Shown: piece after piece, positions 9,276-19,879 of the stretch
How the letters are laid out: every line of letters starts with the position of its first letter
Position numbering within the stretch: the first letter of the stretch is position 1
Assembly (NCBI GenBank): GCA_016709725.1
Contig: JADJMG010000033.1
Span: 1-51,010, forward strand
DNA: 51,010 nt
Direction: 5' to 3'
Source of the DNA: Bacteroidota bacterium
GTDB lineage: Bacteria > Bacteroidota > Bacteroidia > AKYH767-A > OLB10
Notes under the pieces: model-generated
Seen by the model: the letters and a program-made list of their open reading frames with translations, nothing else
The model's database searches: none
Told to the model about the DNA's origin: nothing
Program-made: the position numbers and the translations under genes

Positions 9276-10784
9276 ATGAAAAAAGTCTACCTATCCCTCC
9301 TTCTATGCCTTGGCATCAACTTGAACATTCAAGCTCAAGTACCTTCTTATGTCCCCACTTCTGGTTTAGTGGGATGGTGGGGCTTTTCTGGTAATGCCAA
9401 TGATGCTAGTGGAAATGGCAATAACTTTACTGTGACGGGAGCTACATTAACATCCGATCGAAATGGTACCGCAAATTCAGCTTATCAATTCAATGGCACT
9501 TCACAATATTTAGTGAATAATAATTTATCGCATTTATTCTCAGAAGCAGGAAGTTTTTCGGTTTCTGTTTGGGTCAATAAAACAGGTACTGCAACTGGTT
9601 CTGCCATTATGAGCGGAGCACCAGGAGGTGGTCCATTTATATGGATCATTCAAGGAAATGCTACTGACATGATGTTGGGTACAAACAAACAAGGTTCAGC
9701 CTGGTTTTGGGCAACTACACCATTTACACTAAGCAATTGGGATCATTATGTTGGTGTTTATACCACCAACTCTATGACATTCTACAAAAATGGCATACTG
9801 ATGGCTTCCAACACCTATACTCATACAGGAGCTACTTCCGTTACGCAACCCTTATACGTTGGAAGAGGTGCAAGTGGAACTTATTTGGCTGGCAAGACAG
9901 ATGATATTGGCATTTGGAATCGCGCTTTAACTTCTCAAGAAATTCTAGATTTATACAATGCTTCGTGCGGTAGCTTAGTTACTGTTCAACCATTGAGTCA
10001 GAATTTATATATAGGTAACAGTACTACTTTCGCCACGCAAGCACCGGGCGCTACGTATCAGTGGCAGCGATTAGTGGGCACTACCTATCAAAACATTGTT
10101 AATGGCGGACAATATGCAGGAGCAACTACAAGTGCTATTGCCGTATTATCGGTGACCATGGCAAATAATAATTTTCAATTTCGCTGTAGAGTTTCCATGG
10201 GCGCTTGTTTTGATACTTCAGCTTCTGCAACGCTCACTGTATGTGGACAAATCACAACCCAACCAGTAAACCAAACAGTAAACATTACTACCAATGGAAA
10301 GATGATTGCAAGGTCAAATGATCTGGGAGCAACCTATCAATGGCAGAATGATAATGGTAGCGGATTTACGAACATCACTAACGGTGGACAATACAACGGA
10401 GCAACCAACGACACATTAACCATTACAGGCACTACAATGGGCAATGACAATGAGCAATTCCGATGCATCATTAATTCTGGTTCATGTACCGATACTTCCA
10501 ATACGGGAATTCTTTTCATCAACAACAATGTAGGCATTCAAGAAAACACGGCTGCGAATTTATTTAGTTTGTATCCGAATCCAGCTAACGAAATATTAAA
10601 TATCAATGTCACAACGAAATTAATTGGATCTGATTATTTAATTTACAATCTCCTTGGAAAAGCAGTTTTAAAAGGAACGATCAATGGTGAAAACATGAAC
10701 ATTAACACTTCTCAACTCCACGCTGGAAAATATTTAATTGCCATTGGCGATACAAAAATGCAGGGGTTTGAGATATTGAAATAA
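9276..10784 (+). CDS. LamG (concanavalin A-like) secreted protein with T9SS signal
   Basis: 502 residues in one intact frame. Residues 1-20 are a signal peptide ending NIQAQ. Residues about 35-230 form a LamG/concanavalin A-like lectin domain: LVGWWGFSGNANDASGNGN at the start, WDHYVGVYTTNSMTFYKNG in the middle, and DDIGIWNRALTSQEI before its end. Two similar Ig-like segments follow (about 235-325 and 325-415), each with an ATYQWQ strand and an NGGQY(A/N)GAT loop, so they are internal repeats. The C-terminal 75 residues are a type A T9SS sorting domain (SLYPNPANEILNINV...). LamG domains usually bind glycans or proteins, so adhesion or substrate binding at the cell surface is likely; the ligand is unknown. 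Confidence 0.88.
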   Translation: MKKVYLSLLLCLGINLNIQAQVPSYVPTSGLVGWWGFSGNANDASGNGNNFTVTGATLTSDRNGTANSAYQFNGTSQYLVNNNLSHLFSEAGSFSVSVWVNKTGTATGSAIMSGAPGGGPFIWIIQGNATDMMLGTNKQGSAWFWATTPFTLSNWDHYVGVYTTNSMTFYKNGILMASNTYTHTGATSVTQPLYVGRGASGTYLAGKTDDIGIWNRALTSQEILDLYNASCGSLVTVQPLSQNLYIGNSTTFATQAPGATYQWQRLVGTTYQNIVNGGQYAGATTSAIAVLSVTMANNNFQFRCRVSMGACFDTSASATLTVCGQITTQPVNQTVNITTNGKMIARSNDLGATYQWQNDNGSGFTNITNGGQYNGATNDTLTITGTTMGNDNEQFRCIINSGSCTDTSNTGILFINNNVGIQENTAANLFSLYPNPANEILNINVTTKLIGSDYLIYNLLGKAVLKGTINGENMNINTSQLHAGKYLIAIGDTKMQGFEILK

Positions 10785-10870
10785 GTTTAGCCGCTGTTAA
10801 ACATTATATTTTCAATCAGACTAAATGATCCAATATTATTTTGAATGGTCCAGCTTAAATAAAATTCTGC

Positions 10871-10916
10871 ATTCTTAATTCTTAATTCTTAATTCTTATC
10901 CCGATAGCAATCGGGA
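10871..10916. repeat. Heptamer repeat and CCCGAT hairpin between convergent genes
   Basis: Four perfect copies of ATTCTTA (10871-10898) are followed at once by a hairpin TCCCGAT-AGCA-ATCGGGA (10899-10916). It lies between the LamG gene (+) and the PorG-like gene (-). The hairpin may act as a terminator for the minus-strand gene, though it lacks a clear T-run. Hairpins built on CCCGAT/ATCGGG are common intergenic repeats in this phylum, from memory. Confidence 0.5.
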
Positions 10917-10922
10917 CTGAAT

Positions 10923-11938
10923 TTACTTAAACATCGCCACTAACTTTTTCGGATTCCAATTAATCTTATAAGCAAATTCGAAATTGATGAAACTATAAGT
11001 ATCGTTTAGTTTTGGATTTCCTCTACGTGATGTTCGGGGACCCACAAAACCATCGGTTCCTAAGCCAGTAGGATCACTGATGTATTTTGCGATTTCTTGC
11101 TTCACAGGATCGCCAGCAAAGTGTTGATCGATTTGTTTGTGTGTAGCGTATGCTTTGCTGGCATCATCCAAATAATCCGTAAAGAAATAATAATATCCAA
11201 ACTCTAAAGAAAGTGTAATGTTTTTATTTAAGCCATAACGAAATCCAGTGGCGACGGGAATACCAATATGCCATGGACTATACATTTTCTTCGATTTATT
11301 GGTTTCATCATACGCGCCTTGTCCCTCTGTTCTCCAGTCTATCAAATCAGTTTCATAGTCACCATCCTTTTCGATAATATTTCCTTGTCCAGTCGATTGG
11401 GCTTGATCGCGAATTGTACCATCACTCCAGAAAAAATATCTATTATCGATATCAACATTGCCCTTGAACAAATCTGCTTTAGGCCGACCGTAGTAGATAC
11501 CAATTCCAGTATATGCAAAAATGCCATGCTTTGTTTATATAACGGCAATCGTCTATTCGGGTAGTATGTATAACTAAGATGCGAAGAAAACCCCATGAGA
11601 TCATTTCTAAAGCCCAATCCTCGTCCATAATTTCGCAATTCAGAACCCGACTTGCCTGCAACAGCATTGGTTTCGTCGTACTGAATGCGATGCCAACTTA
11701 ATCGTGCTTCAATATTAATAGGACTATATTTCATTCCTGATACTTCAGAGGGAGAAATAAAGTTTCTAACGGTGATGGCTATACCCGGACTCATTGAACT
11801 CTTCTGAAAGAATTCCTCATTGCCTAAATCACCAAAATAATTGGTAGTTCCAGCAGCAAATCCAATATCGAGTGATTGTTGTCCGTAAGCAGTTAAACTC
11901 AAAACAACTCCTAGAAAGAGTACGTATAGTTTTCTCAT
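10923..11938 (-). CDS. porG: PorG-like (DUF6089) outer-membrane beta-barrel protein
   Basis: Two frames (11938-11342 and 11471-10923) join at a short A-run near 11520 to give about 338 residues. The N-terminus is a signal peptide (MRKLYVLFLGVVLSLTAYGQ). It is followed by the family-like DIGFAAGTTNYFGDLGN, then a series of amphipathic strands ending in a C-terminal barrel strand (YSFINFEFAYKINWNPK). This resembles DUF6089 proteins, which include PorG, the outer-membrane component associated with the PorK/PorN ring of the type IX secretion system. That fits the many T9SS cargo genes here. The porG symbol is tentative: a generic outer-membrane barrel cannot be excluded without a profile search. 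The break is probably a sequencing indel. Confidence 0.65.
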
Positions 11939-12270
11939 GGTATTCGTTTTCCCCTAAGTTATAGACCTTATCCTTTCCCTCAACAAGGAATCCACAAAAA
12001 AAACAAACAATTCTTGGAATAATTCAAAAGAATAGGTGGATTGCCTGATTTAGGGGGCAAATAAAGGGCTGAAAGGCTCATTTGAACCCTGAAAATAGCC
12101 AATAAGCTTTCTTTCATTCCATTCGGCAGGTTTCATTCATGGCTGTAGTGAGCCGACCTTAATGGTAGTTGAAATCGAAATCCAACCTAATACAAAGAAT
12201 TGCTCAATATAAAATCCAAAAAAAGAATGCAAACGTATGTTCTTATATCAAATGAATAGCCAACCATTCT
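11939..12270. other. Divergent intergenic region
   Basis: 332 bp between the PorG-like gene and the TonB-dependent receptor, transcribed away from each other. It should hold both promoters. I see no reading frame, hairpin or repeat that stands out. Confidence 0.4.
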
Positions 12271-14539
12271 ATGCAGTCAAAAACCTCTACCAACCCATTT
12301 CTATACCTATTCCTATTCTTCCTCACCACTGGAAATATTTATGCACAAAACTTTTCCATCAGGGGACAGCTAACGACGAGCGATGGCGGTAATCCCATTG
12401 TTGGAGCAACTGCAATTTTAGCAAACACCGACAAGGGCACCACCACCGATGCGCTTGGATACTTTACTTTGACGGGAGTTTCGTCGGGAAACTATAAGCT
12501 CGTAATTACCTACCTAGGTTATGAAAAATTCGAGAAAGAAATTTTGCTTGCTTCCAATCAGGAAATCAAAGTATCATTAAAACCTTCTTCCATCAATCTC
12601 ACAGAATTAACCGTTAGCCCGAACAAATCCATTTCACAAAGCGAATCCATAACCGGAATTGACAAACTTTTACGACCTGTAAATTCCGCACAGGATTTAT
12701 TGCAACTTGTGCCAGGACTTATCATTGCACAACATGCAGGCGGAGGAAAAGCAGAACAAATTTTTCTACGTGGCTTTGATAGTGACCATGGAACGGACTT
12801 CAATATTTCTGTTGATGGAATGCCTGTAAATATGGTATCACATGCACATGGTCAAGGCTATGCTGATTTCCATTTTGTAATTCCTGAAACGGTTGACCGA
12901 TTAAAAGTTTACAAAGGACCTTACACAACCAGCTTTGGAGATTTTGCAACCTCCGGAACGGGAGAATTTTTTTCTAAAAACTCGATTGATCAAAATGTAG
13001 TGAAAGCAGAAATTGGAATGTTTGACACCTATCGTGTTCTTGGCATGTTCAACCTTTTAGAGAAGCGACATCTTTTTCTAAGGAAAAGAAAATTTATATG
13101 TCGCTGGTGAATATGTTTTCTCTAATGCCTATTTTGACCAAAAACAAAGATTTAATCGTTACAATATTTTTGGAAAATATTCCGGCATGTTAAACGCTAA
13201 AAACTATCTCACTTTCTCCGCATCAACATTTTTTGCAGTATGGGATGCTTCAGGTCAAGTTCCAGAACGGGCCGTTAAAGCTGGAATTATTAACCGCTTT
13301 GGTAGCATTGACCCCTCTGAAGGAGGTGAAACAAATCGAACAAATGTCAACGCCATACTTACTACGACAACTAACAACAACGCCATCGTAAAAAACCAAT
13401 TCTACTTTGTAAATTACTACTTTAATCTTTATTCAAATTTCTCCTTCTTCCTCAACGACCCTGTTCGTGGTGATGGAATAAACCAAACCGACCAGCGAAA
13501 CATCTTTGGGTACAGCGGCACTTATCAAAAAGATTATTTCATTTCAGATAAAACATTGCACACAACATTTGGTATCGGCACTCGCAACGACCTTACAAAT
13601 ATTTCACTAAAGCGTGCCGAGAAAAGAACAGTGCTTGACACGATCGTTTCAGGAAAAGTGTATCAACAAAACACTAACTCGTATCTTGATTTCACACTTG
13701 ACATCACCAAGCGTTTTTCAATCAATGCAGGAACAAGATTGGATTACTTCCAATTCAATTTTACTGATGACAATGTAGACAGTTTGTCGGGAACAAAATC
13801 TATTGTACGTGCTAGTCCGAAGTTGAACTTCTATTATGCGTTAAATAATCAGATTCAATTCTTCTTAAAATCAGGAATTGGATTTCATTCCAATGATGCG
13901 CGGGCCGTTGTAATAAATCGAATTAATAATAGTCTACCAAAGGCGTATGGGGGCGAAATCGGGAGTGAATTTAAATTAGGAAAACGAATTTTAGTGAATG
14001 CGGCTTTATGGGGCTTGTACTTGGAAAGCGAATTGGTTTATGTAGGCGATGAGGCAACCATAGAAACTAATAATCCAACTCAACGAATAGGAACCGATCT
14101 AAGTATTCGGTATCAAATCACCACTACATTATTTGCTGATGTTGATTTAAACTACAATCACGGAAGACTTGTTGGAGTTCCCGAGGGAGAAAATTTTATT
14201 CCGCTTGCACCTCGTTTAACAAGCATGGGAGGACTAACATACAAGCAAGAGAAAGGGTTCAATGCCAGTTTACGTTATCGCTTTATCGACTCACGACCTG
14301 CAAACGAAACCAATAGTGTTACAGCGAAAGGATCTTTACTCTTAGATGCAGTTCTTGCCTACAAACTTTCTAAAGTTGAATTTGGATTAAGTGTAGAAAA
14401 TCTATTAAACACAGTTTGGAATCAAGCACAATTTGACACTGAAAGTCGTTTATTTAACGAAACGGATCCTGTATCCGAACTTCATTATACGCCAGGAACA
14501 CCCTTCTTTTTGAAAGGAAGTATTGCTTATAACTTCTAA
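12271..14539 (+). CDS. TonB-dependent outer-membrane receptor with CarboxypepD_reg-like domain
   Basis: Two frames (12271-13110 and 13187-14539) join through an indel near 13065; the connecting text reads ATSFSKEKKIYVAGEYVFSN. The protein is about 756 residues. It has a signal peptide ending NIYAQ, then a CarboxypepD_reg-like domain (about 27-110; ending YLGYEKFEKEILL). A TonB plug follows (about 125-235; DLLQLVPGLIIAQHAGGGKAE, FLRGFDSDHG). The 22-strand barrel ends in the expected aromatic residue (GSIAYNF). The HAHGQG stretch in the plug is rich in His, so a metal ligand is conceivable. The substrate cannot be named, and no SusD partner lies alongside, which argues against a polysaccharide-utilisation pair. 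Confidence 0.88.
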
Positions 14540-14558
14540 TAAATGCAATGTGCTCTAT

Positions 14559-17185
14559 TTAATTCTCCCGCTTTGCCAGCACAAACGCCTTCTTGATTTT
14601 CTTTACATCTCCATCGATATGGAACATTTCCAACAGTGCAATATAAATTCCCGCTTGTTGTAATGTGTTTTCGTCCGACAAACCATTCCAGATCCATTGT
14701 CCTTCGTTACCAAGAAGTTCTTGCTCGGTTAATTTTCGGATAGGAATTCCAAACTCGTTATAGATTGATAGAGCCACCATATATCCAGGTTTGGGTGGCG
14801 TACAAGAGAGAGCCATGACATCGTGGTAGCCGTCATTATCGGGTGAGAATAGTTCAGGAGTGAGCTGAAACCATCCAGATCCATCGTTACTGTCGTCATA
14901 ATATTGAGAATTTATTTTACAGGGTGTCGCATGGCCACTATTATTTGCTGCGCTATGCCAATTGCTACTATCAGAAACATTTCTGCGCGGAGAAATTAGT
15001 TCTAAAGAAACTCCCTCTTGATCGCTCAAAAATGGAAAGTGAAAATCATCCTTGTAATGAAAGCGTTCCAATTCTTGCAAAGCTGAATTCATCAGCACAA
15101 CAATTCCTTCATCATCATTGTAGGATGGTAATGAGCAAGGTATCAACAATCGATGATCTTCAACTTTATAAAAGGATGCTATTGCAGATGGTATTGAAGT
15201 GGCCACTGCAAATTGCTTAGGCAAAAGCAATCTTGGTAACATCGAAAATTCAACTACATCCTTAGCAATTCCATCGATTGGATCTGCATGCGCAATTTTA
15301 ATTTTAGATAGATCGATGGTTTTAGAACTTACATTATAAATCTCTACAAAATCGCAACCTTCCGTATGTGGATTAAATAATACTTCATTGATGATCACAT
15401 CCCCTTTAGCAAACGAATCGGGCAATGCGAAACTCAAATGATCCCATCTCTTCAACGAATTTCCTGCACAATCTCGCAACGAATGATCGAATTGCACTGA
15501 ATACACTTGTCCTTGCATTAAGGGTTGACTTAATTGAAACAAAACACTTGGTTGATCCGAAGAAAATGAAATGGTAAGCGGTTGTCCTAAATTTTGATTC
15601 ATCGAAAACAAACTCAAATTTGAAGCATGAATGGTATCCAGAAATTCACTGAATCCAACTTCTAAGTGCAAACTATCAAGTGGAAAAGCATAAACAGGCC
15701 ATGGTGAAATTGTGTCTTGATACACTCCCTTGATCGAATTTTCCTTTCCGGGAGTACCTCCAGATGGATCATGACTTGCGCCCCAGTTATTCTTATCACT
15801 ACATGGGAAATCAACATCAATGCGCTCTAGTGACCAACCATGATCGTCCCTCAATGGATCTTTGTACATCGATAGATCGTAATTAATTTCATCTATAACA
15901 AATCCTGTGGCATCTATTAATCGAATTCGATCTCCTTCATTATTCAGAGATGGCATTGTTGCCAATCCCGTCATCTGAATTACACCTATACTTTGAAATG
16001 CTGCAACACTCGTTGAAATTGTATAGCATCTATACTCGCCGGGAAACAAAGTGTCGGCAGGTAAATTAACTGCAGTACTGGGATCACTTATTACAAAGGA
16101 AGTAATGTCAATAATTTTTTGACTTCGATTATAGATTTCTAAATACTCAAAAGGAGGTAAAGAAGGGGCATCGGTAGGATTTGACATTATCTCCGTGATC
16201 ACTATATCTGAAATCAATGGAACACTTGTATTAAAAAGGGAATAATGCAGTGTGTCCGAATATACGTTCCCCGATTTATCCACCACACCCACTATTCCCA
16301 AATGATATATACTCCCATCTAAAAAAGCAGCATTAAATTTCAAAGCATATGCTTTCATTTCCATTGAATCTTTATGGATGGATATTGGAAAACCGATTCC
16401 ATCTATAAAATAATTACTCAGTATAAATGCAGATGAACTGTCAACTATTTCCGTCCATTGAATTTTAATACTACTATCCGATTCAATTTTTGCCCATGTT
16501 AATGAAGGAGGAATGGTGTCGTATTGAAAGTTTCCTACATACACATCATCGAAAAAAAACTTAGTCGAATTACTACTGGTATATACTGTTTTGATACCTA
16601 AAGACAACATAGAAATGAACTGTGCGTCGACTGCGCTTCCTTCCCAACTAAAATTTTCCGCCGCAGCATAATCCGTGTACAAACTCCACATACCGCCTGG
16701 CAAACGCAAAACTTTAATGTTCACAAAAAAGAATTTGCAATGGCGCTGTCATTACCTCTACATAGCGGAGTAAGCATCCATCCATCTTGCTTATACAATA
16801 CGATAGCATCGGCAGCACCACTTTCACCAAACTGTAAGAAATATCCTTGCAGAGGTCCTTCCAAATTTGAATTATCCGCAAATAAATAATAACGCGCATA
16901 ATTTGATGTCGAGGGGGAAAAACTCATCTTCACCTTTACCCTCCACTCTATGGTATCAGATACCACAGAATAAGGCGTAGATAAAAAGGAAGAGTCGCTG
17001 CCGGTACTATTCAGTTGAAGTAAGCCTCCACTTACCATAAACTGACTAGTATCCCCCACCCAAGTTGGCGCAAAGCTAAAATCACCATCACTAAAATCAT
17101 CTATCAACTGAGCTTTCACCCCCGAAGAAACAGAGAAGCACATCAAGAAGATGGCTAACCGACAAGCGAACAATCCTTTTCTCAT
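14559..17185 (-). CDS. Secreted lamin-tail-domain protein with gliding-type (T9SS type B-like) C-terminus
   Basis: Two frames (17185-16721 and 16724-14559) meet with a 4-bp overlap at about 16722, giving about 875 residues. The start is MRKGLFACRLAIFLMCFSVS, a signal peptide. The first 300 residues are beta-rich and look like a lectin or laminin-type sandwich. Two lamin-tail domain (LTD) segments follow (ITEIMSNPTDAP..EYLEIYNRS and INEVLFNPHTEG..FVEIYNVSS), separated by an Ig-like block. The C-terminus (LFSPDNDGYHDVMALSC, YNEFGIPIRKL, WNGLSDENTLQQAGIY) matches the gliding-motility-associated / type B T9SS domain. LTD proteins in this phylum are often surface proteins or nucleases; no nuclease motif is seen here. 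Confidence 0.82.
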
Positions 17186-17300
17186 AACGAGGGCAAAGGA
17201 AAGGTGCGGAAAGGCAATTAGTCGGTAAATAAACGCTTATACTCGTTTACAAATAACTATAAGCCTCAAAGTATTGGAAAACAATATTTATTTTTGCGTT

Positions 17301-18293
17301 ATGAAAATAGCGGTTGTAGGCGCCACCGGATTGGTTGGCACAAAAATGCTTGAAGTTTTGACGGAAAGAAACTTCCCAGTTGACGTTTTAATCCCCGTAG
17401 CTTCTGAAAAATCAGCTGGCAAACTGGTTACGTTTAGAGGACATGATTATAAAGTTGTCACGCCTGCCGAAGCTATTGCCATGAAACCTGATTTGGCTTT
17501 ATTCTCAGCGGGTGGATCCACATCTACCGAATGGGCACCGAAATTTGCGGAAGCGGGAATCACGGTTATCGATAATTCATCAGCCTGGAGAATGGATCCT
17601 ACAAAAAAGCTAGTTGTGCCGGAAGTGAACGCAGACGTGTTGACAAAAGGTGATAAGATTATTGCTAACCCTAACTGCTCAACAATTCAACTCGTGGTAG
17701 TTTTAAAACCACTTCATGATAAATATAAAATCAAACGCGTTGTTGTTTCTACGTATCAATCGGTAAGTGGAACCGGAGTTAAAGCGGTTCAGCAACTAAT
17801 GAATGAACGTAAGAATGGTGATGTAGAGAAAGTTTATCCTCACACCATCGATCTTAATATTCTACCCCATATCGATGTTTTTCAAGAGAACGGATACACG
17901 AAAGAAGAGATGAAGATGGTGAATGAAACTTGTAAAATTATGGGAGATGATTCCATTCGATTAACCGCCACCACGGTTCGTGTACCTGTAGTGGGTGGAC
18001 ATTCAGAAAGTGTAAATATTGAATTTGAAAATGATTTTGATTTGAATGAACTTCGTAATTTGTTAGCTAGCTCATCCGGAATTATTGTACAGGACGATCC
18101 GAGCAAAGCACTTTACCCAATGCCCTTGTATGCAGCGGGTCATGACGAAGTATTTGTTGGCAGATTGCGACGTGATGAAACACAAGTCAACACACTTAAC
18201 TGCTGGGTAGTTTCAGATAATCTGCGCAAAGGAGCCGCTACCAATGCCGTTCAAATTGCAGAAGTGCTTTTAAGAAAGAAATTAATCGGATAA
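17301..18293 (+). CDS. asd: Aspartate-semialdehyde dehydrogenase
   Basis: 330 residues from the ATG at 17301 (MKIAVVGATGLVGTKMLEVL), which puts the NADP-binding GxTGxVG motif at the N-terminus as expected. An earlier in-frame ATG at 17274 would add nine non-homologous residues. It contains the catalytic-cysteine motif IANPNCSTIQ, the substrate-binding segment and a GGHSES motif. The enzyme reduces aspartyl-phosphate to aspartate semialdehyde on the way to lysine/diaminopimelate, threonine and methionine. TATTTTTG at 17289-17296 fits the -7 consensus but leaves a leader of only about 5 nt, so I do not call it. It converges on the DUF3108 gene with a 10-bp gap. Confidence 0.95.
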   Translation: MKIAVVGATGLVGTKMLEVLTERNFPVDVLIPVASEKSAGKLVTFRGHDYKVVTPAEAIAMKPDLALFSAGGSTSTEWAPKFAEAGITVIDNSSAWRMDPTKKLVVPEVNADVLTKGDKIIANPNCSTIQLVVVLKPLHDKYKIKRVVVSTYQSVSGTGVKAVQQLMNERKNGDVEKVYPHTIDLNILPHIDVFQENGYTKEEMKMVNETCKIMGDDSIRLTATTVRVPVVGGHSESVNIEFENDFDLNELRNLLASSSGIIVQDDPSKALYPMPLYAAGHDEVFVGRLRRDETQVNTLNCWVVSDNLRKGAATNAVQIAEVLLRKKLIG

Positions 18294-18303
18294 ACTAATT
18301 ACC

Positions 18304-19083
18304 CTACTTAGAGAGTGCGACGGGATTTTTTAATCCGGAAAAACTCGTGATGTCCATTTTTATTGATCCCACTAAAATATCTGCTTGTGCACGAATAGGA
18401 ATTCTATTCTTATCATCCGTCAACCAAATAGTCATTCCTTCCTTTTCTTTAAAGACACGTCCTTCTAACAAATAAGGTCTAAACATTAGGCAGCTAAATG
18501 TACCAAGGCGGGTTTTAATTTTTTCTCTTCCTACGAACTTAATTGCCATCGGAAATGTTTCATCATCGAGATAACAATCAATATTAAAAGTATCCCCAAC
18601 TGCAATATTTGTAAAATCCAATGTACGCGCAAAATAAAACGCTGAAATTAAATCCTGGATTTTCTCTGGAGTTTTAATTGTCTTCTTTTCGCTTGTTGCG
18701 GTCCCTTTCGAATGATTAAACTTTACATTCTGCTTCTTCTTATAACCACCCTCTTGAATATCGCGTATGAACAACCAAGGCACCATGGCTTGGGTATCAA
18801 TGTAGCTTTCATAATGATCCTTTACTTTAAAAAACCAATTAAAGGCACCCGTTGATTTACCAGATCCTACTACACGATAACAAGTACGACCTCCAATATT
18901 CTTTAAGTTAGGATCCACTTCCAATTTCGCAGTTCCAGCATCTACAAACCCGTAGTGAATACGGTATTCTAAAACTTCACTGGTACTAAATGCATTATTT
19001 GGAACTCGAGCTAACAAAGCTTGCGCATTCACTGAAAATGAATGCGCAATGCTCAATACGACAATATAAATTATTTTTTTCAT
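18304..19083 (-). CDS. DUF3108 periplasmic protein
   Basis: 259 residues, one intact frame. It has a signal peptide (MKKIIYIVVLSIAHSFSVNA) followed by the DUF3108 pattern: EVLEYRIHYGFVDAGTAKLE, CYRVVGSGKSTGAFNWFFKV, DHYESYID and FARTLDFTNIAVGDTFNIDC. The family is thought to be periplasmic with a beta-rich, lipid-binding-like fold; the role is undefined. Its ATG overlaps the stop of the upstream scpB gene (19080-19083), so the two are co-transcribed and probably coupled. It would act outside the cytoplasm although its partner gene is a cytoplasmic chromosome-segregation factor, so the pairing is probably genomic habit, not a shared pathway. Confidence 0.88.
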   Translation of the reverse strand: MKKIIYIVVLSIAHSFSVNAQALLARVPNNAFSTSEVLEYRIHYGFVDAGTAKLEVDPNLKNIGGRTCYRVVGSGKSTGAFNWFFKVKDHYESYIDTQAMVPWLFIRDIQEGGYKKKQNVKFNHSKGTATSEKKTIKTPEKIQDLISAFYFARTLDFTNIAVGDTFNIDCYLDDETFPMAIKFVGREKIKTRLGTFSCLMFRPYLLEGRVFKEKEGMTIWLTDDKNRIPIRAQADILVGSIKMDITSFSGLKNPVALSK

Positions 19084-19811
19084 TCTTCTTTTGATTCGGG
19101 TTGATCTTCATCATCAATCAAATCTTGTTCCAAGTTTCCCATGGCAGCTTGTGGGTCTACACTTCCTTCAACGACAAACTCGCCATTTTCGTCTACTTCT
19201 TCTATCAAAGCCCCTGGTTCTAAGTCAACTGGCACATCGATAGGGTCTGACAAATCACTTGGATTACCAATCTCATTATCCGCTATATGCAGCTCTTTTA
19301 ACTGTGGCAGATCCTTTACAGAACGCAATCCGAAGTGATCCATGAAGTTCTTACTTGTTGAATAAAGTAGTGGTTTACCGGGCCCATCCCCTTTTCCAGA
19401 AATAATAATTAATTCTTTCTCCAGTAATTTTTGAATGCTATAATCACAGTTTACACCCCGAATATGTTCAATTTCCGATTTTGAAATGGGTTGTTTATAG
19501 GCAATAATGGAAAGTGTTTCCAAAGCGGCTGTACTCAACCTCTTCTTTGCTTTAATCTGCAACAACGTATTTACTACATGGTGGTATTCTTTCTTCGTGA
19601 GAAATTGAAAACCATCGGCGATCTCAATTAATTCGAAAGAATGATCTTCGGACGCATACTTCTCTTTCAATTCAGAAATTAAACTTTGAAATTGTTCCTT
19701 CTTAAGCTCCCATCCATAAACTGTTTTAAGACAAGATAAAACTTCATCACCGGTGATGGGTTGCTCGGATGCAAAGATGAGTGCTTCGATATGTTGTAAT
19801 AATAATTGCAT
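19080..19811 (-). CDS. scpB: Segregation and condensation protein ScpB
   Basis: 243 residues. The first about 175 are the two winged-helix domains of ScpB: LLQHIEALIFASEQPITGDE at the start and AALETLSIIAYKQPISKSEI with IRGVNCDYSIQKLLEKELI in the second. The acidic C-terminal tail (after about 180) is disordered and Asp/Glu-rich, common in Bacteroidota ScpB. ScpB dimers join ScpA and SMC to make the bacterial condensin that organises the chromosome. The gene precedes DUF3108 with a 4-bp overlap and follows leuS by about 70 bp in the same direction. Confidence 0.95.
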   Translation of the reverse strand: MQLLLQHIEALIFASEQPITGDEVLSCLKTVYGWELKKEQFQSLISELKEKYASEDHSFELIEIADGFQFLTKKEYHHVVNTLLQIKAKKRLSTAALETLSIIAYKQPISKSEIEHIRGVNCDYSIQKLLEKELIIISGKGDGPGKPLLYSTSKNFMDHFGLRSVKDLPQLKELHIADNEIGNPSDLSDPIDVPVDLEPGALIEEVDENGEFVVEGSVDPQAAMGNLEQDLIDDEDQPESKEE

Positions 19812-19879
19812 ACTATTCTATTTTTATTTTATTGATCAATAAATTTCCTGTAAGATGGGTTTCCTCTGACAGAAAAAAC

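Noticed and set aside
12558..12803. Minus-strand frame inside the TonB receptor gene
   Set aside because: It lies opposite the well-matched plug domain and shows no motif of its own.
17274..17300. Earlier start for asd
   Set aside because: It adds nine residues ahead of the conserved MKIAVVGATG start and overlaps the probable promoter.
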